Shown: positions 50,728-62,333 of the stretch, piece after piece
Numbering within the stretch: position 1 is the stretch's first letter
How the letters are laid out: each line of letters begins with the position of its first letter
Assembly (NCBI GenBank): GCA_964006375.1
Contig: OZ023269.1
Coordinates: forward strand, 7,433,926-7,497,925
Length of the DNA: 64,000 nucleotides
Source of the DNA: Tillus elongatus
Taxonomy: Eukaryota; Arthropoda; Insecta; Coleoptera; Cleridae
Direction: 5' to 3'
Notes under the pieces: model-generated
Databases searched by the model: none
Told to the model about the DNA's origin: nothing
The model's input: only the letters and a program-made list of their open reading frames with translations
Position numbers and translations under genes: made by a program

Positions 50728-52525
50728 GCTAAATATATTGGGAATAATTTCTGCAAGAGCACGTCCCCATCTCTTGTCTCAGGGGATGAAATTGTTTCTA
50801 CCGCCCTGGGCAAGGCTGAACTTTTTGCCTCGTTGTTCGTCGGCAATTCTACTCTCAATCTACCTCCAAATGTTTAACCACCAACAGTCCCCAATGTCGC
50901 GCATAAAATGACGGATATCATTTTCAAAACTAAAAAGGTACGAAAGATGCTCTCTTCTCTTAATACCAGGAAAGCCTCTGCCCTTGACAAGATCCCAGCA
51001 ATTGTTCTCAAAAAATGCGTACCTTAACTTGCTCCTGTCCTGACTCGTCTGTTTCAGGCATCTTACAATAGAGGCATATTCCCTAGTAACTGGAAAACTG
51101 CTCGAGTACAACCCGTTCCCAAGAAAGGATCCAAAGCGCTTCCTAGCAACTACAGGCCTATTTATCTTCTTTCAGTCGTCTCTAAAGTGATGGAAAAGTA
51201 TATAAACACCGAATTACTAAAATTTCTTGAAAAACACAGTCTAATCCACGACAGGCAGTAAGAATTCCGCCAGCGCAGATCAACTGCCGACCTCCTTTTC
51301 TTTGTCACCCATTCTTGGAACAAATCTATGGAGCTAACCGGTGAATCCCAGATTGTCGCTCTAGACATATCCAAAGCATTCGACCAGGTCTGGCACGCAG
51401 CGCTGCTTAATAAACTTCCAGCCTATGGCCTACCATCAAAACTCTGTACCTGGACGGCAAATTTCCTCTCCAACCGGAGCATTTATATTGTCGTGGATGG
51501 CCATTCTTCTAAATTATATCTAATTAATGCAGGAGTTCCTCAAGGTTCAGCTTTAGCCTCTACTTTGTTTCTTCTCCACATCAATGACCTTTTATCTAGC
51601 ACATCTAACCCAGTTCACAGTTACGCGGACGACAGAACCCTCCACTCAAATATACAATATTCTAAGCCTGTCTCTTTAGCCCAATTATATGAGGATCGCA
51701 GACTCATGGAGGGTTCTGTCTCAGTTGATCTCCAAAAACTATTAGACTGGGGAAGTAGAAATCTTGTACAATTTAATCCCACCAAACCTCAGTGTTGCTT
51801 TCTTTCTCATAAGAGATACACCAGCCCTAGACCTATCACAATGAACAACCAAGTTATTCAAAGTAATGAGTCCTTTTCACTTGGTGGAATTTCTGTGGAT
51901 CGAAACCTCAATTGGCATTAACATGTCACATCAATTGGAGAAGCCGCTGCTAATAAACTAGGTTTCCTCTTCCGGGCTCGCAAATACTTTTCACCAGCTA
52001 ATCTCTATACCTTATATACTTCACAAATAAGGCCAAACCTCGAATACTGATCCCACATCGGCGGTGCTGCTGCCGCTTCTATACTGGTTATCGTGGACTC
52101 CATTCAGAAAAGAGCTATAAGGCTCATTGGTAAACCTACCGTCACCCAAACCCAGTTATCTTTTGCCCACCGACGTGCCGTTGGTGACCTCTCTCTCTTT
52201 TATAGATATCTGCACGGGCACTGCTCAGAGGAGCTTTCTTCCATAGTTCCTCCACCTTCTGCCTCTAACATATCCACCAGGGGAAGATAGCGAATGTACC
52301 CTTTCACTGTCCAGATTACCAGACATAGAAGATATTGTTATGCCCGCTTTTTTGTCCCGAGAACTTCCAAGTTGTGGAATTCCTTGCCGGCGCATGTTTT
52401 TCCTTCTCCCCCGAATCTCCAAACCTTCAAGTCAAGAATTAACAAGTTGCCTCTTTCCTCCTTGTCGACACCCACGGTACGATATATTTAGGCTGTAAGC
52501 CCTCGTGGTGTGTTGTTGAAAAAAA
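50728..52525 (+). pseudogene. Non-LTR retrotransposon copy D (RT to 3' end)
   Basis: It starts at IGNNFCKSTSPSLVSGDEIV and carries the RT set: SLNTRKASALDKIPAIVLKK, SNYRPIYLLSVVSKV, ALDISKAFDQVWHAALL, GVPQGSALASTLF, HSYADDRT and GGISVDRNLNW. Stops occur near 50874, 51025, 51258, 51919, 52048 and 52287, and a frame change lies near 52135. The C-terminal block SKLWNSLPAHVFPSPPNLQT and the A-rich tail (52510-52525) are present. Motif B has Ala-Ser where other copies have Ala-Pro. Confidence 0.9.
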
Positions 52526-54032
52526 AAAGAAGAAGAACACCTGTACGCCAGTGCAGATAGTATGTTCCCAAATCTTGGTGACAGAAGGATCGTATCTGCC
52601 ACATTTATTACATATTCCCTTACAATCTTCAATGCGCCAGGTTCAAGGTAAGGTATGAGACGTTAAAGAAGAAGGCGTCATTATAGCCAGAGGTGTGAAT
52701 AGGACATAGCCACACTTTTTTATCAATTGGGAAGGGCGGGGTAAGCAGTTGTGAGGCAGACTGGTTATTTTGGTCAAAATGTCACTCGACGTAAAACACA
52801 CTATTTAGACACTATTTAGATTAATCTCCGGCAGGAGATCTGCTAATTCCTCGGGTTAGTTCTTTGCAAAACACTCCACCAACGATTCAGTCTATTCACC
52901 ATCGGTTTCTGCAATGAGCCATCGGAAAATCATGGTGCAGCATGAGTTACTCTTGGTGTTGAACGAATACACTTGAATTGTTTTGTTGTGCGAGTAAGAA
53001 TTTTATTTCGTCTTGCTGCTGTGCTAAAGTGATTTCGAACTCAACTAGATTTGAACACTGTGGGCTTCGTGCGTATCTGACTCGAGACAAGAGAGTTTAC
53101 AAGTCATCCACAAATTTTTCTTATTATGAAATAATTTAAAAAGCGATTCTGTTATTCATGACTTAGTAGGTAGTACTGCTATTAGAATATTTACCAGTGC
53201 TACCAAATAATATTTGGTAAAAGTAATTCCGTTGCTCATTCGCCAAAGCCCACTTAGAATGACATCTCAATCAATAAATGAAAGTCATTGGTGTATCTTA
53301 TTACCTTATGCTCGTATGTAACTTAGCAGAACTTGATTATTGTTCGAGCGCCGAATTTATCCAATGACCGGTCTCAAGTAATCACCTTGTATAAACTAAA
53401 TATAAATGAAACAAAATCAGATCTAACATATAACAAAAAGTGCTGAGTAAACAACAATCCCTATTTATATCTACGGCACTGATTTTAACTGAGTATGTGA
53501 GTGTGTATCATGCGGAACACATAACACATACATATTTGTGTACATCCGATGTTGAAACGAACTGATAACGCCGGAAGTTGTACACATCCTAGTGCCTTCG
53601 TGTTGTTTGCTCCCTCGCTCGCTTGCCCATTTGTCCGCTCTATTCACTGCAGGATATAAGGACAAAACTATATACTATATACAGCTTAGGGCTTTCACAC
53701 TTCACCAGCCCTAAGAATTAGAACAAAAAACACAACACTGTAAGTGAGAGTTTGTACCAGAAACAACTTGTTTCTACCCATAGGAACAATAGCTCAAAAT
53801 ATATCACTGTTGAGGTCGTTGATAACGTATTTAAAACATTTTAGCACTTTGACAGTAATTATCAAGGTTACTATTACAAACTGTTTTAAGCGTAATTTAC
53901 TATTTACATCATTAATAATAATAATAATAGTCTTTGGTTATTGACTGGTTAATTCTAGCTATTGAATCACTATATATCATGGAAGCAGAGCAAGAGTGAA
54001 AACTTATTGAAAGCTAAGTGACTATTAGTGAA
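52526..54032. other. No gene recognised
   Basis: Base composition is less AT-rich than most of the window, but no coding frame with a motif, RNA gene or shared repeat was found. It is one of the longer stretches free of recognised repeats and a place where unique host sequence could lie. Confidence 0.4.
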
Positions 54033-54073
54033 TTTTTCGTAAAATGAAACATTCACTTATGAGGAGATCTATG

Positions 54074-54124
<51 letters not shown>
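54033..54124 (-). repeat. Family X, R-end tip plus TA tract
   Basis: attagtgaatttttcgtaaa ... cattcacttatgaggagatc is the R hairpin in reverse. The rest of R is deleted and (TA)n at 54074-54124 follows, interrupted by the transposon at 54124. Confidence 0.75.
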
Positions 54125-54128
<4 letters not shown>

Positions 54129-55010
54129 GGGGCATTGAAAACGAAACAGAATGATTTGCGTCCAGAGAAATTTTTCTTAGAAAAACGCTAAAACACGTCA
54201 ATTTTAATATTGAGGGGGACATGTTTTGATACAAAACTCAACTTTGTCACATCAACCCCTTAAGGGTGGTGATAACAACCCTTATATTTTAAATAGGGGA
54301 CATGGGTCGAGTGTTACATCATTTCAAAGCATTTTTTTTCTGTATTCAGCACATTAATTTTTTGGAAGTTTTATCAACTTGTTTAAAAATTATTCACAGT
54401 TGAATATGTTTTGTTGGTTTGTAAACAAAAAATTGACTATCAGAACATTTATTATCGGAATGAGAGAAATGCGGTTTACTATTTCAGTTTATCGGTCGGT
54501 TTGATACTTGATAGTACTATCAAAAATTAATTTCACAATGGTGTATTCTGTGGAAGAAAGAGTTGAAATAATTACTTATTTTTTCAAAAACGATGACTGT
54601 GCCAACCGTACCGCAAATTTGTTTAATGAACGACATCCGAACAGACATGTTAACAAAAAATACATTTTGGAGTTAGTTTCGACGAAGTGGTTTAGTAGCC
54701 AACAAAAAGCGGGATCCTGAACGTGAATTTCCGGTTAGAAATGAGACTACTGAAATTGAAGTTTTAGGACAAATTGCTGCAGAGCCAATTTTGAGCACGA
54801 GAAAATTGGCCACTGTGTCAAACATCGAATTAAGAATTATTCAGCAAATATTGAAGCATCATAAATTTCACCCGTATAACATTTATCTTGTACAACAACT
54901 GAATGAAGATGATTTTGATCGGCAGCTGGAGTTTTGTGAAGTTATGACTGCACGAATAGCTGATAACGGGAACTTGCTGTTCAATATCAGTTTTCCATAC
55001 AAAGTACTCT
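54124..55010 (+). pseudogene. Tc1/mariner-superfamily transposon, 5' half (TIR plus transposase N-terminus)
   Basis: A terminal repeat like that of 45602-47531 (agggtggggcattgaaaacg at 54124) is followed by a start at 54538. The protein begins MVYSVEERVEIITYFFKNDD and FNERHPNRHVNKKYILELV, shifts frame near 54680, and continues EPILSTRKLATVSNIELR and LVQQLNEDDFDRQLEFCEV. The match ends near 55000, before the catalytic core. It belongs to the same subfamily as 45602-47531 and is also joined to a TA tract. Confidence 0.85.
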
Positions 55011-55028
55011 TTTCACTAATAAACATTT

Positions 55029-55560
55029 AATTTGGATGAGGAAGAGGTTAATCAAGTCATACGTGTAGAGTCTTATAAGGTATGGGGCGGAAAGCCGGAG
55101 GTTGACTAATTTGGTCATAAAAAGAATTAAAGCGCAGACATGGAGAACATAGACAGAGACAAGGTGGGCCGATAGACAGAGAAATAAAAGTATGCTAGAA
55201 GAGGCGAGAGGAGATAAATGCTTCCGGAAAGAAATTGAAGAAAGGAAGGTAAAATTTATTGGACATATTTTGAGAGATAATAACCTTCTCACAACATTAT
55301 TTGAAAGACACATACTTGAGTAAAAGGAACGAGGTAGATCAAGAGGAAAGATTCTGGAAAACCTGGCCAAATTGAGAAAATGCGAAAGCCACAATGAAAT
55401 GAAACGAGATGCCCGACGAGTAGGTTATCACGACGCGATAGCATTGCTTTTAAACTATGACATTGGCTGAGTTCACCAGGTGCCAGGAGCTGAGTCCAAG
55501 CCCCAATCTGAAGACTGATGAAGGCACTGTTGACTCCAAATATTATTTGGTTACGCTTGT
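55029..55560 (+). pseudogene. Non-LTR retrotransposon C-terminal fragment
   Basis: One frame with four stops reads KRLIKSYV-stop-SLIRYGAESR, IKRIKAQTW, RWADRQRNKSMLEEARGDKC, EIEERKVKFIGHILRDNNLL, ERGRSRGKILENLAKLRKC and HNEMKRDARRVGYHDAIALL. The KxKFIGHILR and RGRSRGK blocks mark the C-terminal end of a widespread arthropod endonuclease/RT retroelement. The stretch to 55560 (ctgagttcaccaggtgccag) may be its 3' UTR. A related fragment is at 36600. Confidence 0.72.
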
Positions 55561-55631
55561 CTGTCATTCTACTTTGACAACCGGCAACAGTTGAGTTCCA
55601 GCAGAAACTAGTTGACATATACGCTGACACA

Positions 55632-57135
55632 ACTAGAAGAACTTGCTCCTGTCCGGCCTAGTCTGTTTCAGACATTTTACAATAGAGGCATATTTCCTAG
55701 TAACTGGAAAACTGCTCAAGTACAACCCGTCCCCAAGAAAGGTTTCAAAGCACTTCCTAGCAACTACAGACCTATTTCTCTCCTTTTAGTCGTCTCTAAA
55801 GTGATGAAAAAGTATATAAACACCGATTTACTAAAACTTCTTGAAAAACACAGTCTAATCCACGACAGCCAGTATGGATTCCTCAGCGCAGGTCAACTGC
55901 CGACCTCCTTTCCTTTGTCACCCATTCTTGGAACAAGTCTATGGAACTACACGGTGAATCCCAGATTGTCGCTCTAGACATATCTAAAGCATTCGACCAG
56001 GTCTGGCACGCAGCGCTGCTTAATAAACTACCGGCCTATGGCCTACCACCAAAACTCTGTACGTGGAAAGAAAATTTCCTCTCCAACCGGAGCATTTCTG
56101 TTGTCGTGGATGGCCATTCCTCTAAACTGTATCCAATTAATGCAGGAGTTCCTCAAGGTTCAGCTTTAGCCCCTACTTTGTTTCTTCTCCACATCAATGA
56201 TCTCCTCTCTAGCACATCCAACTCAGTTCACAGTTACGCGAACGACAGCACCGTCCACTCAAATATACAATATTCTAAGCCTGTCTCTTTAGCCCAATTA
56301 GATGAGGATCGCAGACTCATGGAGGGTTCTATCTCCGTGGATCTCCAAAAAATATTAGACTGGGGCAATAGAAATCTTGTACAATTCAACCCCACCAAAT
56401 CACAGTCTTGCTTTCTTTCTCATAAGAGATACACCAGCCCTAGACCTATCACAATAAACAACCAAGTTATTCAAATAATGAGTCCTTTTCACTTGTTGGC
56501 ATCTGTGTGGATCGAAATCTCATTTAGCACCAACATGTCACATCAATTGCAGAAGCGGCTGCTAAGAAATTAGGTTTCCTCTTCCGGGCTCGCAAATACT
56601 TTTCACCAGCTAATTTCTATACCTTATATACTTCACAAATAAGGCCAAACCTCGAATAATGCTCCCACATCTGGGGTTAAGCTGCCGCTTCTACACTCGC
56701 TATCCTGGACTCCATTCAGAAGTCTCATCGGTGTCCCTACCCTCACCCCAAGGCTGCCATCCCTTGCCCACCGACGTGCCATTGGTGACCTCTTTCTCTT
56801 TTATAGATATCTGCACGGGCACTGCTCAGAGGAGTTTTCTTCCATAGTACCTCCACCTGCTGCCCCAACAGATCCACCAGGGGAACAGAGCGAATGCACC
56901 CTTTTACTGTCCAGGTGACCAGACATAGAACATCTTTTTATACCCGCTCTTTTATCCCGAGGACTTCCAAGTTGTGGAATTCCTTGCCGGCACATGTTTT
57001 TTCTTCTCCTCCGAACCTCCAAACCTTCAAGTCCAGAATTAACAAGTTGCCTTTTTCCTCTTTGTCGACACCCACGGTACGATAGTACTTAGGCTGTGAG
57101 CCCTCGTGGTGTGTTGTTAAAATAAAAAATAAATG
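55632..57135 (+). pseudogene. Non-LTR retrotransposon copy E (RT to 3' end)
   Basis: It starts at ELAPVRPSLFQTFYNRGIFP and has SNYRPISLLLVVSKV, ALDISKAFDQVWHAALL, GVPQGSALAPTLF and HSYANDST. The catalytic YADD is YAND here, which alone should abolish RT activity. One base is lost near 55880, a shift occurs near 56480, and 11 bases are missing near 56723 (agagctatacg in other copies). The C-terminal block and 3' UTR are complete, with an A-rich tail at 57119-57135. Confidence 0.9.
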
Positions 57136-58108
57136 AAAATTAACTGTTGGCAGGTCTCGGCGCCTCGTGAACTCGGACAATGATAATTTTGCAATATGTA
57201 TGAATAACCTTCATGCTCGTGTTCACAATTTTCATATCTGATTTGCTTAAACGAAACTGCCAAATTTACAGTTACATTTGAAATTTCGACAGATAAGTAT
57301 TCTGTAACTGGAACTTTCATGCTGCTGCCACCATTTACACTACAACTTTAATACTACACGTATAAACATATTTTTCGAATTGGAACCAATACATAATATC
57401 CGTGAAAAGCATTTATTACTGGTGGGCTTAACTTTGAAAGAGATAATACATTTTAATAACCATTTCAAATCACCCAGAGGAATTGTTTATAACTAAGCTT
57501 GCCTTTAAGGGGTAAATACACTTGAATCTACAAACAGGGTAATTTGCAAAGGCATAAGTGGCCAAATCCCTCAATACACCCCTGATTCCAATGTTTGCAG
57601 ACAAACATATACTAGAAAGCCCTGTGATCTAACTAGCGGTCACCACGACTACTAACAATTCACCCCAAGATCTTATTAGTAAAAGTTCTGTTCATCCGGA
57701 AATACTAAACACACTCACAGCAATTCCAGCCGTTGTAATCAGGGTAGTTTATGTTAATATGGCTTATTAACGGTTAAGCTTTTCTCACTTGTACACACAT
57801 ATCCTTCATTCGCACAGCAGTTTACATCTCAGTTGACTTTCTAAATTTCCTTTCGCTTGTTGTTTGATAGAGCATTACGCCATTTCGGAGTTCCGACCAA
57901 GATTGGTTACATAACAATAATTCATATTTATTTTCCGTTTTGGAGCCAAAGTTAAAAGGAATGAGATAGCATAAAATAATTTAGACGGTTTAATCTTAAT
58001 TATAGTGAAAATTCACCATTTCAGCTATATTTAGAACCATAAGAAATTTTTATCTCATCGTTGATAAATAAATGACTACTTTATGCATGTTAACATAGCT
58101 TTCAGTGC
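57136..58108. other. No gene recognised
   Basis: No motif or shared repeat was seen; possibly unique sequence. Confidence 0.4.
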
Positions 58109-58293
58109 AGTATACAGTGTGGGACAGCCAATTGGAATACATCTAGTATCTCAATTATTGTGTATATTTAGAAAAAATCCCGAAATACGCTAATCTTAGA
58201 TAAAATAACGCAATGCAACGTGAAAACTTCACCCATACATTCAACCACATTCGAGTGACAGTTGCCGCCACAAATTCTTAATAGTTCAGTCGA
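58109..58293 (+). repeat. Repeat W, copy on plus strand
   Basis: tacagtgtgggacagccaat, then tctagtatctcaattattgt, then gagtgacagttgccgccaca. It matches 26875-27145 inverted, and 13390-13462 in its first part. It ends where the terminal repeat of the next transposon begins. Confidence 0.65.
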
Positions 58294-58727
58294 CAGGTAG
58301 TTTCAGGTAGAAAAAGGTCGGAAGTTAATGAAACTTTGGGAAGTTTTTAAGGATGGCTAATAAACATTTTCTCAAGTTTTGGAGCTGTAGGACCCTGTGG
58401 GAAAAAAGATGGAGGGGGGGGGGGGGCGGTGACTGCAAAATTTTCGACCTTTCGCTGGTTTTTCCACAATAACTTTTTTCCCTTACATACTACCGCAAAA
58501 ACGACTTTTTTATAGAGCGTTAAATATTTTACTATTTTAACTATTCAAACATGTTTGTATGTCAAATCGTTACCGAGATATAGCGCTTCGAAAAAAATTA
58601 AATCATCAAAATTCGCTTCAAATGCCGAAGAATGCAGAATTTCACCTTATTTCTTGTGTTATACCCGAATTATTGTGAAATACTGTTGTCGTTATGATTT
58701 CTGGTTACAACCGCCAACTTGAGAAAC
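58294..58727 (+). repeat. Left terminal inverted repeat, overlapping the coding end
   Basis: Inverted match to 59850-60301. Its inner end contains the last codons of the encoded protein (VGGCNQKS and stop, 58692-58727), so the repeat extends into coding sequence. Confidence 0.75.
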
Positions 58728-59660
58728 CCCTGGTGAGTCCTCCTTGTTCAAATCAGTTGCGGCAGCGTTTTCGCAGGAGTGGCCTGTGCAGTGCTTGCAC
58801 ATTGCTGAGCACCTAAGGCCTGCTTTCTTGCTGCTGTAAGCTCCGGTACTACAGCCTTTGCTGCACTTGCATGAAACAATCTGAAGGATGTTATCCTGCG
58901 CAGAATTTCTGGTTGTGGGGATTGGTAGTACCCCTTGCGTTGTTAGGCTCCAGCCCCAAAATGATGGGAGAAGTTCATTGCCTAACCACGCCTGTACTTG
59001 ATGGTAAGTGCGGAGCGAGTGGTATTTGGCTGCGTCCCTTGTTGGTGGTAGCCGGGCCAGTTGCAATTAAGCCTTAGTCCCTGATCGTGTGAATAGTCGG
59101 TACCGCAGGTCGTCGAGGTTGTTATTGTCAATGTCGCCTCCATAAATTGCTACTAGAAACTTCTCTTCAGCGTCGCTGATCTGCTGAAGAGTAGCGTTTG
59201 GTGTGAGAAACGGAGCCACTGCTGCAGAGAGTGAGGTATTCTTCAGGTAAGTGCTGCAATTTTTTTCTTCCCCAATCCATATGGTGCTGACGTGGTATGA
59301 CAACCACTCACTGCGTGAAGGAAAAGTGTGTCCTTGGGGGGAAAAGAGCAGGAACTTGGCGAATAGAGGACACTGGGATCACTGCCTCTTCCACTTTTCT
59401 GAAGATATATGTTCTTTGTGGAAGTACCCAATGCTGTCAACAGAATCAGCAGTAATGATGACGCTCTCGAATTCGCTGGCCTTGGATATGGTTGTGTTGA
59501 AGATCATCAGGGCGGCGTCCTCATATGCCTGCTTCACTTCGATGCTAGCATATGCCAATCGTGTCATCAACATCGAAATAAATGCGCTCTTATTGTGATC
59601 GTTTGCCAAGAACTTTTCTTGTGCAATGGTCATCTTGGTAGATGAGGAGAACACGACTTT
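58692..59660 (-). pseudogene. Transposon-borne protein with H-x-GCHT and C-terminal Cys cluster (family not named)
   Basis: Minus strand, three frames: KSAFISMLMTRLAYASIEVK, SKASEFESVIITADSVDSIG, FLHAVSGCHTTSAPYGLGKK, NATLQQISDAEEKFLVAIYG, then RLPPTRDAAKYHSLRTYHQV, LPSFWGWSL and SCKCSKGCST...KAGLRCSAMCKHCTGHSCEN. The pattern (LHALSGCDTTS..GKGK, later LPPT..A..YH..R.Y.Q and a CxC-type cysteine cluster) recurs in uncharacterised arthropod and cnidarian transposon-like proteins. GCDT is GCHT here. There are stops at about 59067 and 59380 and a shift between. The function is not known to me. Confidence 0.7.
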
Positions 59661-59849
59661 GGTTGCTGATCGTAGTGTAGAACGGCGAGCTCGTTCTGCG
59701 GCTTTGGTGCTTTGATATCGATCGAAAGAGTAACTAATATCAACACCAACATGGAGTAAGTATGGTTGAATTTCATCAGAGAAGAAAATTAGCTTTTGTT
59801 AATTGGGGTTGGATGGGGAAGATGTATCCAGGGAGGGTGAAGGTTTTTC

Positions 59850-60301
59850 AAGTTGGCGGTTGTAACCAGAAATCATAAGGGCAACAACATTTTACAATGA
59901 TTCGGGTATAACAGAAGAAACAAAGTGGAATTCTGCATTCTTCGGCATTTTTTAGCGAATTTTGATAATTTAATTTTTTTTCGAAGCGCCATGTCTCGGT
60001 AACGATTTGACATACAAACATGTTTGAATAGTCAAAATTGTAGGAAATTTAAATCTCTATAAAAAAGTCGTTTTTGCCGTAGTATGTAAGGGAACAAAGT
60101 TATTAACGAAAAACCGGCGAACGGTCGAAAATTTTGCAGTCCCAAGCCCCACACGACCCCCCTCTCCCATCCCTCTTTCTTCGCTCAGGGTCCTCGAGGT
60201 CCTAAAGTTGAGAAAATGTTAGTTAAATACCTCTGAACAAGTTCCCAAAGTTTCATTAACTTCCGACCTTTTTCCACCTAACCCCACTTTTTCCAACCTG
60301 T
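59850..60301 (-). repeat. Right terminal inverted repeat
   Basis: Inverted match to 58294-58727. The outer tip carries ccacctaaccccactttttc, about 12 bases longer than on the left. Confidence 0.75.
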
Positions 60302-60599
60302 GGAGTAGACTATAAATGGGAGGTATGAAATATATCTTTATTCTTAATTAAAAAATGATATGGTTTTAAAACTTACTGCAGTAATTAACAGCAAAAAAAC
60401 TTCTGATTGACGAATTTAGCTACAACATTCTAAATGATTAACGACTAATCCCGTTTCATTCTTGGTAATGAGGAAAACATAAAAAACACATCAATATTAA
60501 TACAGAAGATGTTCAAAATGCATGCCTTGACCGCCTGGACACAAGCCTAATCGTAAATATAAATGTCTTCTAACGTTAATCAACATCTGAGACGTGATC
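60302..60599. other. Spacer, no gene recognised
   Basis: It may include the C-terminal end of the transposase fragment that follows on the minus strand, but no motif is visible. Confidence 0.4.
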
Positions 60600-60890
60600 G
60601 ACCTAATCACAATTATTATTATTCTTCTCAAGTCAGTCAAATCGCGTGGTTTAGTTTTGTATACCATGCTTTTTACATATCCTCATAAGAATTCTAATAG
60701 CGTAAGATCAGGTGATCGTGCTGGCCATTCCAACGATCCTCGCCTCTCTATACACCGATTTGGAAATATTCAGTCGAGGTACTGCCACATATTGCTTTGA
60801 TAATGTGCTGGTGTTCTATCCTGCTGGAACCACATTACATTTCGCTGCAACTATTGGGTTTGCTCGATTAGGATATAACTTTGTGACAAA
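60600..60890 (-). pseudogene. Tc1/mariner-superfamily transposase fragment (catalytic region)
   Basis: The minus strand reads LYPNRANPIVAA, then after a one-base insertion VMWFQQDRTPAHYQSNMWQY (second Asp), a stop, RRGSLEWPARSPDLTLLEFL (third acid, Glu), a stop, GYVKSMVYKTKPRDLTDLRR. I count 41 residues between the second and third acids. It is closest in wording to 25982-26525 (LYPDR, HYQ.N.W.YLD), so the two form a subfamily. Confidence 0.82.
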
Positions 60891-61151
60891 ATTGGTACAC
60901 TTAAAAGCGGAACAAAAGTATCCGAGTAAACTATTACATAGCAAACAACAACAAACTATCGAAATCTACTGCGAAATGAAAAGCTGTGAAGTCAACTCAC
61001 TGAGAGAAAGTTCAACAGGAGGCTACACAGCTAAGCACAAAACGTCATGAGAACTCTTAGGGAGTGCTGATTTGTAAAACAAAACCAAAAACAGAATGGC
61101 TTTCATACTTACTTTTTCAATTCTCGAAAATTGAAATTAAAAACTATACGA
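60891..61151. other. Spacer, no gene recognised
   Basis: The plus-strand frame across 60712-61050 is largely the shadow of the minus-strand transposase and carries no motif of its own. Confidence 0.45.
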
Positions 61152-62265
61152 AGGCATATTCCCTAGTAACTGGGGAACTGCTCGAGTACAACCCGTCCCC
61201 AATAAAGGATCCAAAGCGCTTCCTAGCAACTATAGGCCTAGTTCTCTCCTTTCAGTGGTTTCTAAAGTGATGGAAAAGTATGTAAACACCGAATTACTAA
61301 AATTTCTTGAAAACACAGTCTAACCCACGACAGGCAGTATGGATTTGGTCATCGCAGATCAACTGCCGACCTCCTTTACTTTGTCACCCATTCTTGGAAC
61401 AAGTCTGTGGAACTACACGGTGAATCCTAGATTGTTGCTCTAGACATATCCAAAGCAGTCAAAAACGTTTGGCACCCAGCGCTGCTTAATAAACTTCCGG
61501 CCCATGGCCTACCACCAGAACTCTGTACCTGGATAGCAAATTTCCTCTACAACCGGAGCATTTCTGTTGTCGCGGATGACCATTCCTTTAAACTGTATCC
61601 AATTGATGCAGGAGTCCCTCAAAGTTCAGCTTTAGCCCCTACTTTGTTTCTTCTCCACATCAATGACCTCTTCTCTAGCACATCCAACCCAGTTCACAGT
61701 TACGCGGACGCCAGCATCCTCTACTCAAATATACAATATTCTTAGCCTGTCTCTTTAGCCCAATTAGACGAGGATAGCAGACTCATGGAGGGTTCTGTCT
61801 CTGTGGATCTCCAAAAAATATTAGACTGGGGAAGTAGAAATCTTGTAACATTCAACTCCACCAAATCTCAGTCTTGATTTCTATCTCATAAGAGATATAC
61901 CAGCCCTAGACCCATCACAATGAACAACCAAGTTATTCAAAGTAATGAGTCCTTTTCACTTGTTGGCATTTCTGTGGATCGAAATCACAATTGGCACCAA
62001 CATGTCACATCAATTGCAGAAGCGGCTGCTAAGAAATTAGGTTTCCTCTTCCGGACTCGCAAATACTTTTCACAAGCTAATCTCTATACTTTATATACTT
62101 CACAAATATAGCCAAACCTCGAATGCTGCTCCCACATCTGGGGTACCGCTGCCGCTTCGACACTCGCTATCGTGGACTCCATTCAGAAGAGAGCTATACG
62201 TCTGATCGGTGACCCTACCCTGACCCAAAGGCTGACATCCCTTGCCCACCGACGTGCCGTTGGTG

Positions 62266-62333
<68 letters not shown>

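Larger units (their letters stand above)
58294..60301 (-). mobile_element. DNA transposon with ~430-bp terminal inverted repeats and a GCDT/Cys-rich protein
   Basis: 58294-58727 and 59850-60301 are inverted copies. Paired landmarks are aaaaaggtcggaagttaatg, tgcaaaattttcgacc, gtcaaatcgttaccgagata and ggttacaaccgccaacttga. The arms differ by small insertions, including a 14-base G run at about 58414-58427 present only on the left. Between them lies a single minus-strand pseudogene. I could not assign a superfamily. Confidence 0.75.

Noticed and set aside
60712..61050. 112-codon plus-strand protein
   Set aside because: The minus strand of the first half reads as transposase (QQD, RSPDLT, GYVKSMVY). 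The plus frame has no motif.
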